Source of the DNA: Marisediminitalea aggregata
Lineage (GTDB): Bacteria; Pseudomonadota; Gammaproteobacteria; Enterobacterales; Alteromonadaceae
Assembly (NCBI RefSeq): GCF_900129565.1
Contig: NZ_FQWD01000009.1
Span: forward strand, 1 to 64,000
Direction of reading: 5' to 3'
DNA length: 64,000 nt
The translations under genes and the position numbers were made by a program. Each line of letters opens with the position of its first letter. Within the stretch, counting starts at the first letter, position 1. Positions 38,766 through 47,466 of the stretch are shown in pieces. Under the pieces are notes generated by a model. That model did not search any database, had not been told where the DNA came from, and worked only from the letters and a program-made list of their open reading frames with translations.

Positions 38766-40163
38766 ATGCCAAGAAAATCAAATACAGATACAAGAATCTA
38801 CGTCCTAGATACCAACATTCTGCTACACGAACCCCTCGCTTTCCTCTCTTTTAAAGAAAATGACGTTGTTGTCCCCATGACCGTTCTGGAAGAACTGGAT
38901 TACATTAAAGACAGCAAAAAAGATGTGGCTCGCGATGCCAGGGTATGTATTCGCGCTATGGAGGATTTACTGAGCGAAGCGACCCCGGAAGAAATGATTG
39001 CCGGCGTACCCCTTGAAGGTCTCGGCGCTGGCGAAAACCGACCGACGGGAACACTGTCTATTTTTGCTGATCTCAACATGGTCGAAGCGCAGCAAATTTT
39101 TACCAGTGACGAAAACGACAATCGCATCATTAATGTTGCACTGCACTTGCAGAAAACCTTCGCACCGAATCAGGTGGTGCTGGTAACCAAAGATTTGAAT
39201 ATGCGTCTGAAGGCTAAAGGGGCCGGGCTGGCGCATGTTGAAGACTACCGTACTGACCAGTTGATAACCGACATCAAATATCTCACGAAAGGTTACCACC
39301 AATTTGAGGGAGATTTTTGGACTCAGGTCAAATCGGTAGATAGTCGCACTGAAGGTCGCGATACCATACATACGGTACCTCGTTCACTTCTGCCCGAAGC
39401 CTACGTAAACGAATTTCTGTTAGACGAAACCAACCATTTTGCCGGGTTGGTTGAGTCCATGACCAGTGATCACTTTGATATTCTGGATCTTGGGTATGAG
39501 CGCTTGATGTCGCGACATGCCTGGGGAATTAATCCAAAAAACATTGGTCAGGCAATGGCGCTGCACTCGCTGTTAGACCCGCACATTGACTTAGTGATCC
39601 TGACCGGCCCAGCAGGAAGTGGTAAAACGCTCCTCGCATTGGCAGCAGCGCTGGAAATGGTGGTTGAACGCAACATGTACGACAAGATCATCGTGACCCG
39701 GAATACACCGGAGATTGCCGAGTCCATCGGCTTTCTGCCAGGCACCGAAGAAGAGAAAATGGCGCCGTGGCTGGCGGCTATTACCGACTCGTTGGAAGTG
39801 CTGCACAAACACGATGAGAACACCAAAGGCTCCATGAACTACATCATGGAAAAGGCCAACATTCAGTTTAAGTCGATCAACTTTATGCGTGGGCGAAGTA
39901 TTCAGAATGCGATCGTTATTCTGGATGAATCGCAAAACCTGACCGCATCACAGTTGAAGACCATCATTACTCGTTGTGGTGAAGGGACTAAGCTCATTTG
40001 CAGTGGTAACCTGGCGCAGATAGACAGTAACTACCTCAGCCCGGTTACATCCGGTCTGACTTACCTGGTAGAGAAATTCAAAGACTTCTCAGGCAGTTCA
40101 ACCATTAACCTTGATGGTGTGGTGCGTTCACGTCTGGCTGACTTTGCGGAAAATCACCTGTAG
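38766..40163 (+). CDS. PIN-PhoH fusion ATPase (YlaK-type)
   Basis: The 465-residue protein has an N-terminal PIN nuclease-like domain (about 8-140, 'IYVLDTNILLHEP...', with conserved acidic residues) and a C-terminal PhoH ATPase (about 245-465) with Walker A 'LTGPAGSGKTLLALAAALE' and Walker B 'NAIVILDESQNLTASQ'. PIN-PhoH proteins act in RNA metabolism as RNA helicase/nuclease, shown for mycobacterial PhoH2. The start has GGAG six bases upstream. Monocistronic between divergent rapA and a convergent gene. Confidence 0.9.
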   Translation: MPRKSNTDTRIYVLDTNILLHEPLAFLSFKENDVVVPMTVLEELDYIKDSKKDVARDARVCIRAMEDLLSEATPEEMIAGVPLEGLGAGENRPTGTLSIFADLNMVEAQQIFTSDENDNRIINVALHLQKTFAPNQVVLVTKDLNMRLKAKGAGLAHVEDYRTDQLITDIKYLTKGYHQFEGDFWTQVKSVDSRTEGRDTIHTVPRSLLPEAYVNEFLLDETNHFAGLVESMTSDHFDILDLGYERLMSRHAWGINPKNIGQAMALHSLLDPHIDLVILTGPAGSGKTLLALAAALEMVVERNMYDKIIVTRNTPEIAESIGFLPGTEEEKMAPWLAAITDSLEVLHKHDENTKGSMNYIMEKANIQFKSINFMRGRSIQNAIVILDESQNLTASQLKTIITRCGEGTKLICSGNLAQIDSNYLSPVTSGLTYLVEKFKDFSGSSTINLDGVVRSRLADFAENHL

Positions 40164-40181
40164 CAGTAACGCTAAGTCAGT

Positions 40182-41150
40182 TTAAGGAATTGTCTCCAGA
40201 GTGTAATTCCTGGAGGCAATGCCTTGTCTGGTCGATTTGCTAACCTCTCCCAATTTCAATTGCCCCGGGCCGGTCGGGTCCAGCAAAATGAAGGGCAGTC
40301 CCTCGGCGTTAATTGTTTCGTCTGTTGCCAGTGGCGTCATGCTAATAGCAAGCAGAGCATGATCGTGTAGCAAGACCAGTTTCATTGGGTTATTCGGCAA
40401 AAACGCGCGAATTAAAGCGGCGGCTAATACGGCTTTGCTGTCGCAATCTCCCTTGTTTTGGTTGAGTATTGCCAGTGGTGGTGAGAAGCCTGAACCATTG
40501 CTCGACACTCGGTTTTCCAGTGTGTCATAGGGTATCGCCTGGGCCCAGCTCAGCAACAGGTTGAGGTAAGAACGCGCATTCGACTGCTCATCAACAATGT
40601 CATAAAGCGATTGAGCGGCAGGCACCATAGGTAAGACACTTTCCTGAATGTATCTCACGTGATTGGGCTTCACAGCTTTCTGTTGCAGAGGTGTGGTGTA
40701 GTGCTGGTAATAACGCTCTGTTAAATACGAGTCCATGGTTTCTTTTTGGGTCTCTTTGAGTGACGCCGTAAGCGCTTCGAGCTGCTCTTCATCTTTGCCT
40801 GACAAGGAAAACGACAAGGTGTCGTGCCGTTTCGTCAGCGAAAAGCGGGCCACGCGCGGGTCTATTTGCTGCGCCGCTTTCATTAAGGCAATTTCCACCT
40901 CCCGCATGGCTAAACCCGGCTGATAATTTAGTTGTTGTTGCGGCAGCGACTGCAAAGTGTCAGCCGGTAACGTGAAGCTGATTTTACGCGCTTTACCGTC
41001 GTGATCTAGCCAGCGGTATTCGTAGCTGGCACCACTGCCCGTACTTTTGCGTTGATAGTGCGTCTGCTCAGCGTAAGGCTGGCTACACAAGATAACCAGG
41101 CTCAACACTGTGAGTTGAATAAAACGAACCAGCATAGGGGAAGCGCGCAT
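40182..41150 (-). CDS. Transglutaminase-like secreted protein
   Basis: The protein has a hydrophobic N-terminus (about 8-26, 'IQLTVLSLVILC') suggesting export. The C-terminal half shows a transglutaminase/papain-like triad: Cys in 'NQNKGDCDSKAVLAAALI', His in 'LLHDHALLAI' and Asp in 'FILLDPTGPG'. Such bacterial proteins are proteases or peptide-crosslinking enzymes; the target is unknown. Start choice is uncertain (ATG 41150 is taken; ATG 41135 and TTG 41171 are alternatives). Convergent with the PhoH-like gene. Confidence 0.75.
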   Translation of the reverse strand: MRASPMLVRFIQLTVLSLVILCSQPYAEQTHYQRKSTGSGASYEYRWLDHDGKARKISFTLPADTLQSLPQQQLNYQPGLAMREVEIALMKAAQQIDPRVARFSLTKRHDTLSFSLSGKDEEQLEALTASLKETQKETMDSYLTERYYQHYTTPLQQKAVKPNHVRYIQESVLPMVPAAQSLYDIVDEQSNARSYLNLLLSWAQAIPYDTLENRVSSNGSGFSPPLAILNQNKGDCDSKAVLAAALIRAFLPNNPMKLVLLHDHALLAISMTPLATDETINAEGLPFILLDPTGPGQLKLGEVSKSTRQGIASRNYTLETIP

Positions 41151-41323
41151 TCCTTGTAGTTGAATAGCCAAAGTATAGTGGCTAAACGCAAACTTGCTCC
41201 GCTTGTGACGTAATTATGTGTGTCGTTTCTCGCTGTATACCGTGTGGTAACGGAATATTTGTATTGCGCTTACAGCTTACTCAATACAGCAATGAGACTA
41301 TATAAAAAGTCTTACTGTCGCTC

Positions 41324-41758
41324 TCAGCTACTTATACGAAAATCATCGCCGGTCACATCGGATAAGATCACGGAGGTATCAGTAATACAAAACTGGCTCA
41401 TTTCTTCCAGCATGGTGTCGAGTACTGTTGTTGATGCAAGCGAGACCTCCAACACAAATGCATATTCTCCAGTAACGTTGTATGCTTTCAAAATAGACTC
41501 AGAAGCCTGAATATATTTAATTACTTTGGGCTCTTTTCCTGCGAAAGGCTTCACCCTGATGACTGCCGAAACGGCATGCCCCATAGTGCGAAGGTCAACA
41601 ATCGCTTTGTAACCTGTGATAACCCCTTGCTCTTCCAACTTTCGTAGTCGCTCCGCCGTGGCTGGTGCAGACAAACAAGCCTCTTTTGCCAAATCTGAAA
41701 TGGAAATACGCGCATTTTTCAACAGCGCATTCACGATTCTGGTATTCTTTTTATCCAC
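41324..41758 (-). CDS. Lrp/AsnC-family transcriptional regulator
   Basis: The 144-residue protein has an N-terminal winged HTH (about 4-60, 'ISISDLAKEACLSAPATAERLRKLEEQGVITGY') and a C-terminal RAM ligand-binding domain (about 65-140). Lrp/AsnC proteins bind amino acids. It is divergent from the aminotransferase/OCD operon 142 bases away, so it probably controls that operon, responding to its substrate or product. Autoregulation is also likely. Confidence 0.9.
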   Translation of the reverse strand: MDKKNTRIVNALLKNARISISDLAKEACLSAPATAERLRKLEEQGVITGYKAIVDLRTMGHAVSAVIRVKPFAGKEPKVIKYIQASESILKAYNVTGEYAFVLEVSLASTTVLDTMLEEMSQFCITDTSVILSDVTGDDFRISS

Positions 41759-41834
41759 TTAACTTTCCTATCTTTCGTTTCTAAATACCGTGATTTGTTA
41801 AGTTTTCAATCGGCTTTTCCTACGTTTATCTATG

Positions 41835-41862
41835 TCTTCAGTACGTTGAGGTTACTTATAAT
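41835..41862 (+). promoter_or_regulatory. Candidate sigma-70 promoter of the aminotransferase operon
   Basis: A perfect -10 box TATAAT (41857-41862) lies 38 bases before the ATG at 41901. A weak -35 hexamer TCTTCA (41835-41840) is 16 bases further up. Placed in the divergent region with the Lrp-type regulator; its operator was not resolved. Confidence 0.45.
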
Positions 41863-41900
41863 GACTTATCGGTGACCACAAATTGAAGAGATATAAATAA

Positions 41901-43037
41901 ATGAAAATTAAAGAGTTTAGCCTCGAGAGAATTCAGTCTTTGTACGAAAACCTGGTAGAGCTTAATCTATCTGATAGTGGCGTGCACCCCTATAATTTAA
42001 GCGATCTTTTGAATGAAGAACAGCAACGAGCGTTGTTGGACATTGAATTAGGCTATGGCTGGACGAACGGAAGTGTCGAATTAAGACAAACCATTGCTAA
42101 CTTGTACCCAGATAAAGGGCCTGACAACGTTATTGTCACTAACGGATCGGCTGAGGCAAACTTTTTAATGGTGATGAGTTTGTTGGAAAAAGACGATGAA
42201 CTCATCGTCGTTGTCCCAAACTACATGCAAATCGCCGGTTGGGCAGAAGCAACAGGGGTAAAAGTAATCGAAACATCTTTGGATGAATCGAAAGGATGGG
42301 TGCCAGATATAAGCAAATTACAGTCGCTGGTGACCGACCGTACAAAAATGATCACCCTATGTCACCCAAACAATCCTACTGGTTCCACATTGCCACTGAG
42401 TGAAATGAAAAAACTGGTGCAATTTGCTCGAGACAACGACATTTATTTACATGCTGATGAGGTCTACAAAGGAGCCGAATTTGATGGCGTTGAAATTCCA
42501 AGCTTCGTTGATTTATATGAGAAGGCAATCATTACAAGTGGATTGTCAAAAGCAATGGCGATGCCCGGGTTAAGAATTGGCTGGTTGATTGGTTTGCCAG
42601 AAGATATTTATGCAAGTTGGCAACGGAAAGACTATACCAGTATCACAACGGGCGCGGTTAGTGAGTATGTTGCATCGATAGTGCTGCAACCCGACGCCCG
42701 AACTAAAATTCTGAATCGCAGTAAGCAGTACCTCATTGATAATCTGAAAATACTCAGTGACTGGGTTTCGGTCAACCAATCCTGGGTGTCGTTCGTGCCA
42801 CCAAAAGCAGGTGGGATGGCATTTCTAAAATATGCATTAGATATTAATTCTACTCAACTCGCCCATGTGTTTCGTGAACAGTTAAATGTATTGGTGTTGC
42901 CCGGCGATGTTTATGGGTTGGACGGCTACTTTAGAGTCGGCATAGGCGCCCCAACCGCACATCTAAAGGAAGGGCTGGCACGCATTAGTCAGTATGTGTC
43001 AGATAATTATGACATTAAAACGAGTACGCCTGTATGA
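41901..43037 (+). CDS. PLP-dependent class I/II aminotransferase
   Basis: The 378-residue fold-type I enzyme has the Schiff-base lysine in 'SGLSKAMAMPGLRIGW', 'HPNNPTGSTLPLSEM' and 'HADEVYKGAEF' with the cofactor Asp/Tyr. The substrate cannot be told from sequence. Its stop overlaps the start of an ornithine-cyclodeaminase-like gene by four bases (ATGA), implying that the two act on one amino-acid pathway. One possible scheme is transamination of a diamino or basic acid to a cyclic ketimine, then reduction; this is inference. Confidence 0.85.
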   Translation: MKIKEFSLERIQSLYENLVELNLSDSGVHPYNLSDLLNEEQQRALLDIELGYGWTNGSVELRQTIANLYPDKGPDNVIVTNGSAEANFLMVMSLLEKDDELIVVVPNYMQIAGWAEATGVKVIETSLDESKGWVPDISKLQSLVTDRTKMITLCHPNNPTGSTLPLSEMKKLVQFARDNDIYLHADEVYKGAEFDGVEIPSFVDLYEKAIITSGLSKAMAMPGLRIGWLIGLPEDIYASWQRKDYTSITTGAVSEYVASIVLQPDARTKILNRSKQYLIDNLKILSDWVSVNQSWVSFVPPKAGGMAFLKYALDINSTQLAHVFREQLNVLVLPGDVYGLDGYFRVGIGAPTAHLKEGLARISQYVSDNYDIKTSTPV

Positions 43038-43981
43038 AGATCATCGCGCAATCGTCTATTCAGGCAATATTAGACAGCAAGGATTTCACAAAGGATATCG
43101 AAGGCAGCTTTGTCGCTTTCTCGAATGGACACGCCGTCATTCCTCCAGTTGCTGAGTTACTGATGGATAAAGGCGAAACACATATTAAATACGGTTTTAT
43201 AAAAGAGCAGCCGTATTTTGTCATTAAAGTAGCGTCAGGCTTTTATCAGAATCCACAAATAGGTTTGTCTTCCAGTCAGGGCGTTGTCATATTGTTTAGT
43301 CTGGAAACCGGTGAGCCTGTCGCCTTTTTGCAAGATGGTGGGATACTGACCAATTACCGCACGGCCTATGCTGGAGCGATTGCTGCTAAATACCTTGCTC
43401 CCACAGGTATTCAAGCGATAGGTATTATAGGTAGTGGTATTCAGGCCCAGTTACAGGCTCAAATGATTGCCGCTCAAACCGGATGTAATCACGTAATGTT
43501 GTGGGCCAGAAATTCCAACAATGCTAAACGATGTGCTGAGGCATTGGCATCATCTGGGCTTCAGGTTGAGCTTGTCGACTCGGTTTCCCGGGTTGCAGAG
43601 GCCAGTCAAATTATTGTGACAACCACACCATCGGAGCAACCGCTTATTAAGCCGGGCGACCTGAGCGGGGCAAAGCTAATCATTGCGGTCGGATCCGATA
43701 CCGCTGAAAAGCAGGAACTGGACACGAATATACTGCTCGACGCCCGCCTGATTACTGACAGTAGAGCTCAGGCTACACTGCGGGGCGAGCTTTCTCATTT
43801 ATTGAAAATCTCACCAGAGCATTCTACATCGGTATCTGAGTTGGGGGAGATTATTGCAGGTAAGACAAACCTTGATACAGGCTACGAAGGGATCACTGTC
43901 GTTGACTTAACAGGCATTGCAACACAGGACCTTGCTATCGCTCAGGGGGTATTAAATGCTGCCTTGGAAAACAGTGAGTAG
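43034..43981 (+). CDS. Ornithine cyclodeaminase / mu-crystallin family protein
   Basis: The 315-residue protein has an N-terminal substrate-binding region with 'IKYGFIKEQPYFVIKVASGF' and a Rossmann domain with 'AIGIIGSGIQAQLQAQMIAA' (NAD(P)-binding GxGxxA). The family includes ornithine cyclodeaminase, alanine dehydrogenase and pyrroline- or piperideine-2-carboxylate (ketimine) reductases. Which reaction applies here is open. Translation is coupled to the aminotransferase upstream. Confidence 0.85.
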   Translation: MKIIAQSSIQAILDSKDFTKDIEGSFVAFSNGHAVIPPVAELLMDKGETHIKYGFIKEQPYFVIKVASGFYQNPQIGLSSSQGVVILFSLETGEPVAFLQDGGILTNYRTAYAGAIAAKYLAPTGIQAIGIIGSGIQAQLQAQMIAAQTGCNHVMLWARNSNNAKRCAEALASSGLQVELVDSVSRVAEASQIIVTTTPSEQPLIKPGDLSGAKLIIAVGSDTAEKQELDTNILLDARLITDSRAQATLRGELSHLLKISPEHSTSVSELGEIIAGKTNLDTGYEGITVVDLTGIATQDLAIAQGVLNAALENSE

Positions 43982-43995
43982 GCCAACGGCGCAGC

Positions 43996-44028
43996 GTAAA
44001 ATGGCACACAAGCTGTGTGCCGTTTTAC
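43996..44028. terminator. Bidirectional terminator
   Basis: A 15-bp stem with a single T-G pair (gtaaaatggcacaca 43996-44010 with tgtgtgccgttttac 44014-44028, loop agc). It lies between the converging cyclodeaminase-like and cysG genes and carries A/T runs at both stem ends. Confidence 0.8.
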
Positions 44029-44030
44029 AG

Positions 44031-45413
44031 TTATTCAAACCAATTGAGCTTTGACTGAAGTGACACCACGCTGCCAACAATGATTAATGTGGGCGGTTTC
44101 ATTTCGCTCAGTTGTGGATGAGTCACAATGCTCGACAATGTTGCGGTCAGCACTTTCTGATCGCTGGTTGTGGCTTTCTGAACCAAGGCGATAGGTGTGT
44201 CAGCGCTTAACCCATGTTTTATGAGTTGTTCACAAATAATAGGAAGTCCGGTCAGGCCCATGTAGAACACAATGGTTTGGTTACCTTGCGCTAAACCCTG
44301 CCAGTTTAAATCAATGGTTCCGTCTTTCAGGTGGCCGGTGGCGAATACCACAGACTGCGCGAGGTCTCTGTGGGTAAGCGGAATACCAGCATAAGCACCA
44401 GCACCTGCTGCAGCGGTGATACCAGGGACAACCTGAAAGCTAATACCGGCCGTTAACAATGTTTCAATTTCTTCGCCACCCCGGCCAAAAATAAACGGGT
44501 CGCCGCCTTTTAAACGTACTACCCGGTTACCGGCTTTTGCCTGGTCGACCAGAATTTGGTTAATGTCGTGTTGAGGCACGGTGTGGTGGCTCTTGGCTTT
44601 ACCCACGTAAATCTTTTCTGCATCACGGCGAACCAGCTCCAGGATCTGGGGTGAGACCAAGCGGTCATACACAACGACATCGGCTTTTTGCATTAATCGC
44701 AGTGCGCGGAATGTGAGTAAGTCCGGATCACCCGGGCCAGCACCAACCAGGTATACCTGACCTTCAGTCTGCTTTTGTTCAGACGCATCTTCAAGTGCTG
44801 CCAAAAACTTCTGCTCGGCTTTGTCATCATTGCCTTGTGTGACTTCTTCAGCAATATCGCCTTCCAGCACAGACTCCCAGAAATAGCGACGCTCGGTGAC
44901 CGTCGATAGTGACTGCTTTACTTTCTCGCGGAATCGCTCTGAAAAAGAGCCCAGCTTGCTCAGGTTGGCAGGCAGAATGGACTCCAGTTTTTGACGTAAA
45001 TAACGCAGCAATACGGGAGCGTTGCCGCCGCTGCTCATCGCAATGACCAGCGGAGAACGGTCTATGATAGACGGGGTAATAAAGCCGCACAGCGGGGTGT
45101 TGTCTACCACGTTTACCAGCATGTTGCGCTGAGTCGCCAGCTTATGAATGTCAGCGTTTAACGCTTCGTCACTGGTGGCAACAAAGACCATGCGGCGACT
45201 ATCCAGATCGCTTTCTTCAAAGGCACGCTCGACAAGTGTAACCTGATCTGATTCTGCTAAATGACGCACCGTCGTGCAGACTTCGGGAGCTACCACAGTA
45301 ATGTGTGCCGGACTTTTTAGTAAAAGCTCCAGCTTGCGGGCGGCCACCTCACCAGCACCCACAATTAAAACTTGCAGTGCCTGGGCATCAATAAAAATCG
45401 GAAAATATCGCAT
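44031..45413 (-). CDS. cysG: Siroheme synthase CysG
   Basis: This 460-residue trifunctional enzyme makes siroheme for sulfite and nitrite reductase. The N-terminal domain (about 1-210) is the precorrin-2 dehydrogenase/ferrochelatase with 'IVGAGEVAARKLELLL' and 'MSSGGNAPVLLRYLR'. The C-terminal domain (about 218-460) is the uroporphyrinogen III methyltransferase with 'YLVGAGPGDPDLLTFRAL', 'RLKGGDPFIFGRGGEE' and 'GITAAAGAGAYAGIPLTHR'. The length matches E. coli CysG (457). No cysteine-biosynthesis genes are beside it. Confidence 0.97.
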   Translation of the reverse strand: MRYFPIFIDAQALQVLIVGAGEVAARKLELLLKSPAHITVVAPEVCTTVRHLAESDQVTLVERAFEESDLDSRRMVFVATSDEALNADIHKLATQRNMLVNVVDNTPLCGFITPSIIDRSPLVIAMSSGGNAPVLLRYLRQKLESILPANLSKLGSFSERFREKVKQSLSTVTERRYFWESVLEGDIAEEVTQGNDDKAEQKFLAALEDASEQKQTEGQVYLVGAGPGDPDLLTFRALRLMQKADVVVYDRLVSPQILELVRRDAEKIYVGKAKSHHTVPQHDINQILVDQAKAGNRVVRLKGGDPFIFGRGGEEIETLLTAGISFQVVPGITAAAGAGAYAGIPLTHRDLAQSVVFATGHLKDGTIDLNWQGLAQGNQTIVFYMGLTGLPIICEQLIKHGLSADTPIALVQKATTSDQKVLTATLSSIVTHPQLSEMKPPTLIIVGSVVSLQSKLNWFE

Positions 45414-45542
45414 AGCAGACTCATCTCACAGTAACTGCGTTTAGTTTGCCTGAAATTAATATTGTATAAATGAATTAAAAAATATTTTTCAGATTAAAAA
45501 GTTATTATGGCCAGGGGGCGACTTTTCGGGCCCCGAAACAAA

Positions 45543-45572
45543 AACCGGCAGGGTGGTTACACGCTGCCGGTT
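45543..45572 (-). terminator. Rho-independent terminator of deaD
   Basis: A 9-bp stem (45543-45551 with 45564-45572, 12-base loop) is followed in the deaD direction by a TTTTTGTTT tract, seven bases after the stop. Confidence 0.85.
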
Positions 45573-45578
45573 GAGTTT

Positions 45579-47321
45579 TTAGTTACGAGGCTTGGGGCCT
45601 TTCTTGCGTGCTGGTGGCTTATCTGACCATTCACGCAGTCCCATGCGCTGACCGGATACCCGGGTATCCTGTAGCGTTTGCTTCACCTCTTTAGGCATAC
45701 CTTCCGGTAAATCAACAGTAGTAAAGTTGTCGTAAATTTCGATAGCACCAATGTACTTGCTGTCGATACCGGCTTCATTAGCAATGGCGCCAACGATATT
45801 GCCTGGTTTTACGCCATGGGTATGACCCACTTCGATGCGATAACGCTGCATACCTTGTTCCGGTCGTCGGCTGTCACGCGGTGACTTACGGCGACTATCG
45901 CGTCCTTCGCGGCCATCACGACGGTTGCGTCCATCACGCTCACCACCGCGGCGATCATCATCGCGACGTGGGCGTGGAGCGTGCAGGTCAGGGCGATCTG
46001 ACTCTTTTAACAACAACGGCTCATCGCCTTGCGCTAATTTAATCAGGGCAGCCAATAACACTTCAGGACTTGCTTCGTTTTCGTCAATCAGCATATCGAC
46101 AATAGGCATCAGGCCTTCCAGACTGTCGTCTTTTGTGGCTTCCATCACGCTTTGTTTAAACTTGCTTAAACGGGTTTCGTTCAGTTCGCTGATCGATGGA
46201 ATTGGCATCGACTCAATAGACTGACGCGTGGTTTTCTCGATCGCGTGAAGCATGCGCTTTTCACGATGAGAGATAAACAATATAGCGTCGCCGTTACGGC
46301 CGGCACGACCGGTACGACCGATACGGTGAACATAGCTCTCGGTATCGTAAGGGATATCAAAGTTAATAACGTGACTAACACGCTCTACGTCCAAACCACG
46401 CGCAACAACGTCTGTGGCAACCAGGATGTCAATTTTACCTTGCTTCAGGCGGTCAACGGTACGTTCACGCGCGGCCTGAGGAATATCACCATTTAACGGC
46501 TCTACATCGTAACCACGGGCAGCTAACTTTTCCGCCAGTTCTAACGTTGCGGTTTTAGTACGAACAAAGATGATCATACCGTCGAAAGGTTCAACTTCCA
46601 TGATACGTGTCAGAGCTTCAAGCTTGTGGTGACCGGCCACCTGACAGTAACGCTGGCGAATGGTGCTGGCGGTGCTGACCTTGGATTCAATTTTTACGTG
46701 CTTAGGATCATTCAGGTAACGCTGCGTGATCTTTTTGATTGGCCCTGGCATTGTTGCAGAGAACAAAGCTGTCTGACGTTCTTCTGGCGCGTGGCTCAAG
46801 ATCAATTCAACATCGTCAATGAAGCCCATACGCAGCATTTCATCGGCTTCGTCCAGTACCAGAAACTTCAGTTTATCCAACTTTAATGTGCCACGTTTAA
46901 TGTGATCAATTACTCGACCTGGTGTACCCACTACAACCTGCACGCCGCGTTTAAGCTGACGAATTTGATTGTCATAAGACTGGCCACCGTAAATTGGCAA
47001 TACACGGATTTTTTGTGAAAAGCTTGCGTAGGCCTGGAACGCTTCAGCAACCTGGATAGCCAGTTCGCGCGTTGGGGCAAGCACTAGTAGTTGCGGGTAA
47101 TTGCCTTCTACGTCAAGATTTGCCAGCATAGGCAAAGCGAAAGCAGCGGTTTTCCCGGTACCGGTTTGTGCCTGACCAAGCAGGTCATGTCCTTCCAGTA
47201 ACAGGGGAATACTTTCGGCTTGAATTGGCGACGGTTTCTCGTAGCCAACTTTCTCAAGGGCCTGTAAGATAGGTTGCGGAAGTTTGAGATCGGTAAAGGT
47301 CAGTTCGACGTTTGTGGTCAT
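45579..47321 (-). CDS. deaD: DEAD-box RNA helicase DeaD/CsdA
   Basis: The 580-residue helicase has all core motifs: Q motif near 'FTDLKLPQPIL', Walker A 'AQTGTGKTAAFALP', 'VLDEADEML', 'SATMP', and 'HRIGRTGRAGR'. A middle linker is Arg/Asp-rich ('GGERDGRNRRDGREGRDSRR'), and the end has the DbpA/CsdA RNA-binding fold ('YRIEVGHTHGVKPGNIVGAI'). It unwinds RNA in ribosome assembly and cold adaptation. The ATG at 47321 yields the standard start 'MTTNVELTF'; an open frame runs 102 codons further upstream but its sequence is not protein-like and overlaps the prsT start. Confidence 0.96.
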   Translation of the reverse strand: MTTNVELTFTDLKLPQPILQALEKVGYEKPSPIQAESIPLLLEGHDLLGQAQTGTGKTAAFALPMLANLDVEGNYPQLLVLAPTRELAIQVAEAFQAYASFSQKIRVLPIYGGQSYDNQIRQLKRGVQVVVGTPGRVIDHIKRGTLKLDKLKFLVLDEADEMLRMGFIDDVELILSHAPEERQTALFSATMPGPIKKITQRYLNDPKHVKIESKVSTASTIRQRYCQVAGHHKLEALTRIMEVEPFDGMIIFVRTKTATLELAEKLAARGYDVEPLNGDIPQAARERTVDRLKQGKIDILVATDVVARGLDVERVSHVINFDIPYDTESYVHRIGRTGRAGRNGDAILFISHREKRMLHAIEKTTRQSIESMPIPSISELNETRLSKFKQSVMEATKDDSLEGLMPIVDMLIDENEASPEVLLAALIKLAQGDEPLLLKESDRPDLHAPRPRRDDDRRGGERDGRNRRDGREGRDSRRKSPRDSRRPEQGMQRYRIEVGHTHGVKPGNIVGAIANEAGIDSKYIGAIEIYDNFTTVDLPEGMPKEVKQTLQDTRVSGQRMGLREWSDKPPARKKGPKPRN

Positions 47322-47466
47322 TAAATTAAAGATCCTGAATAACTCGGACGGGCATAGCAGAAAAGCCAGCGATATATATAAAGCGCTATTATAGGCCAAT
47401 AGTAGTGCGGATACCATTATTGTATAGGAAACCGTCTGGTAAATTATAGGGACAGCACTAGGAATC

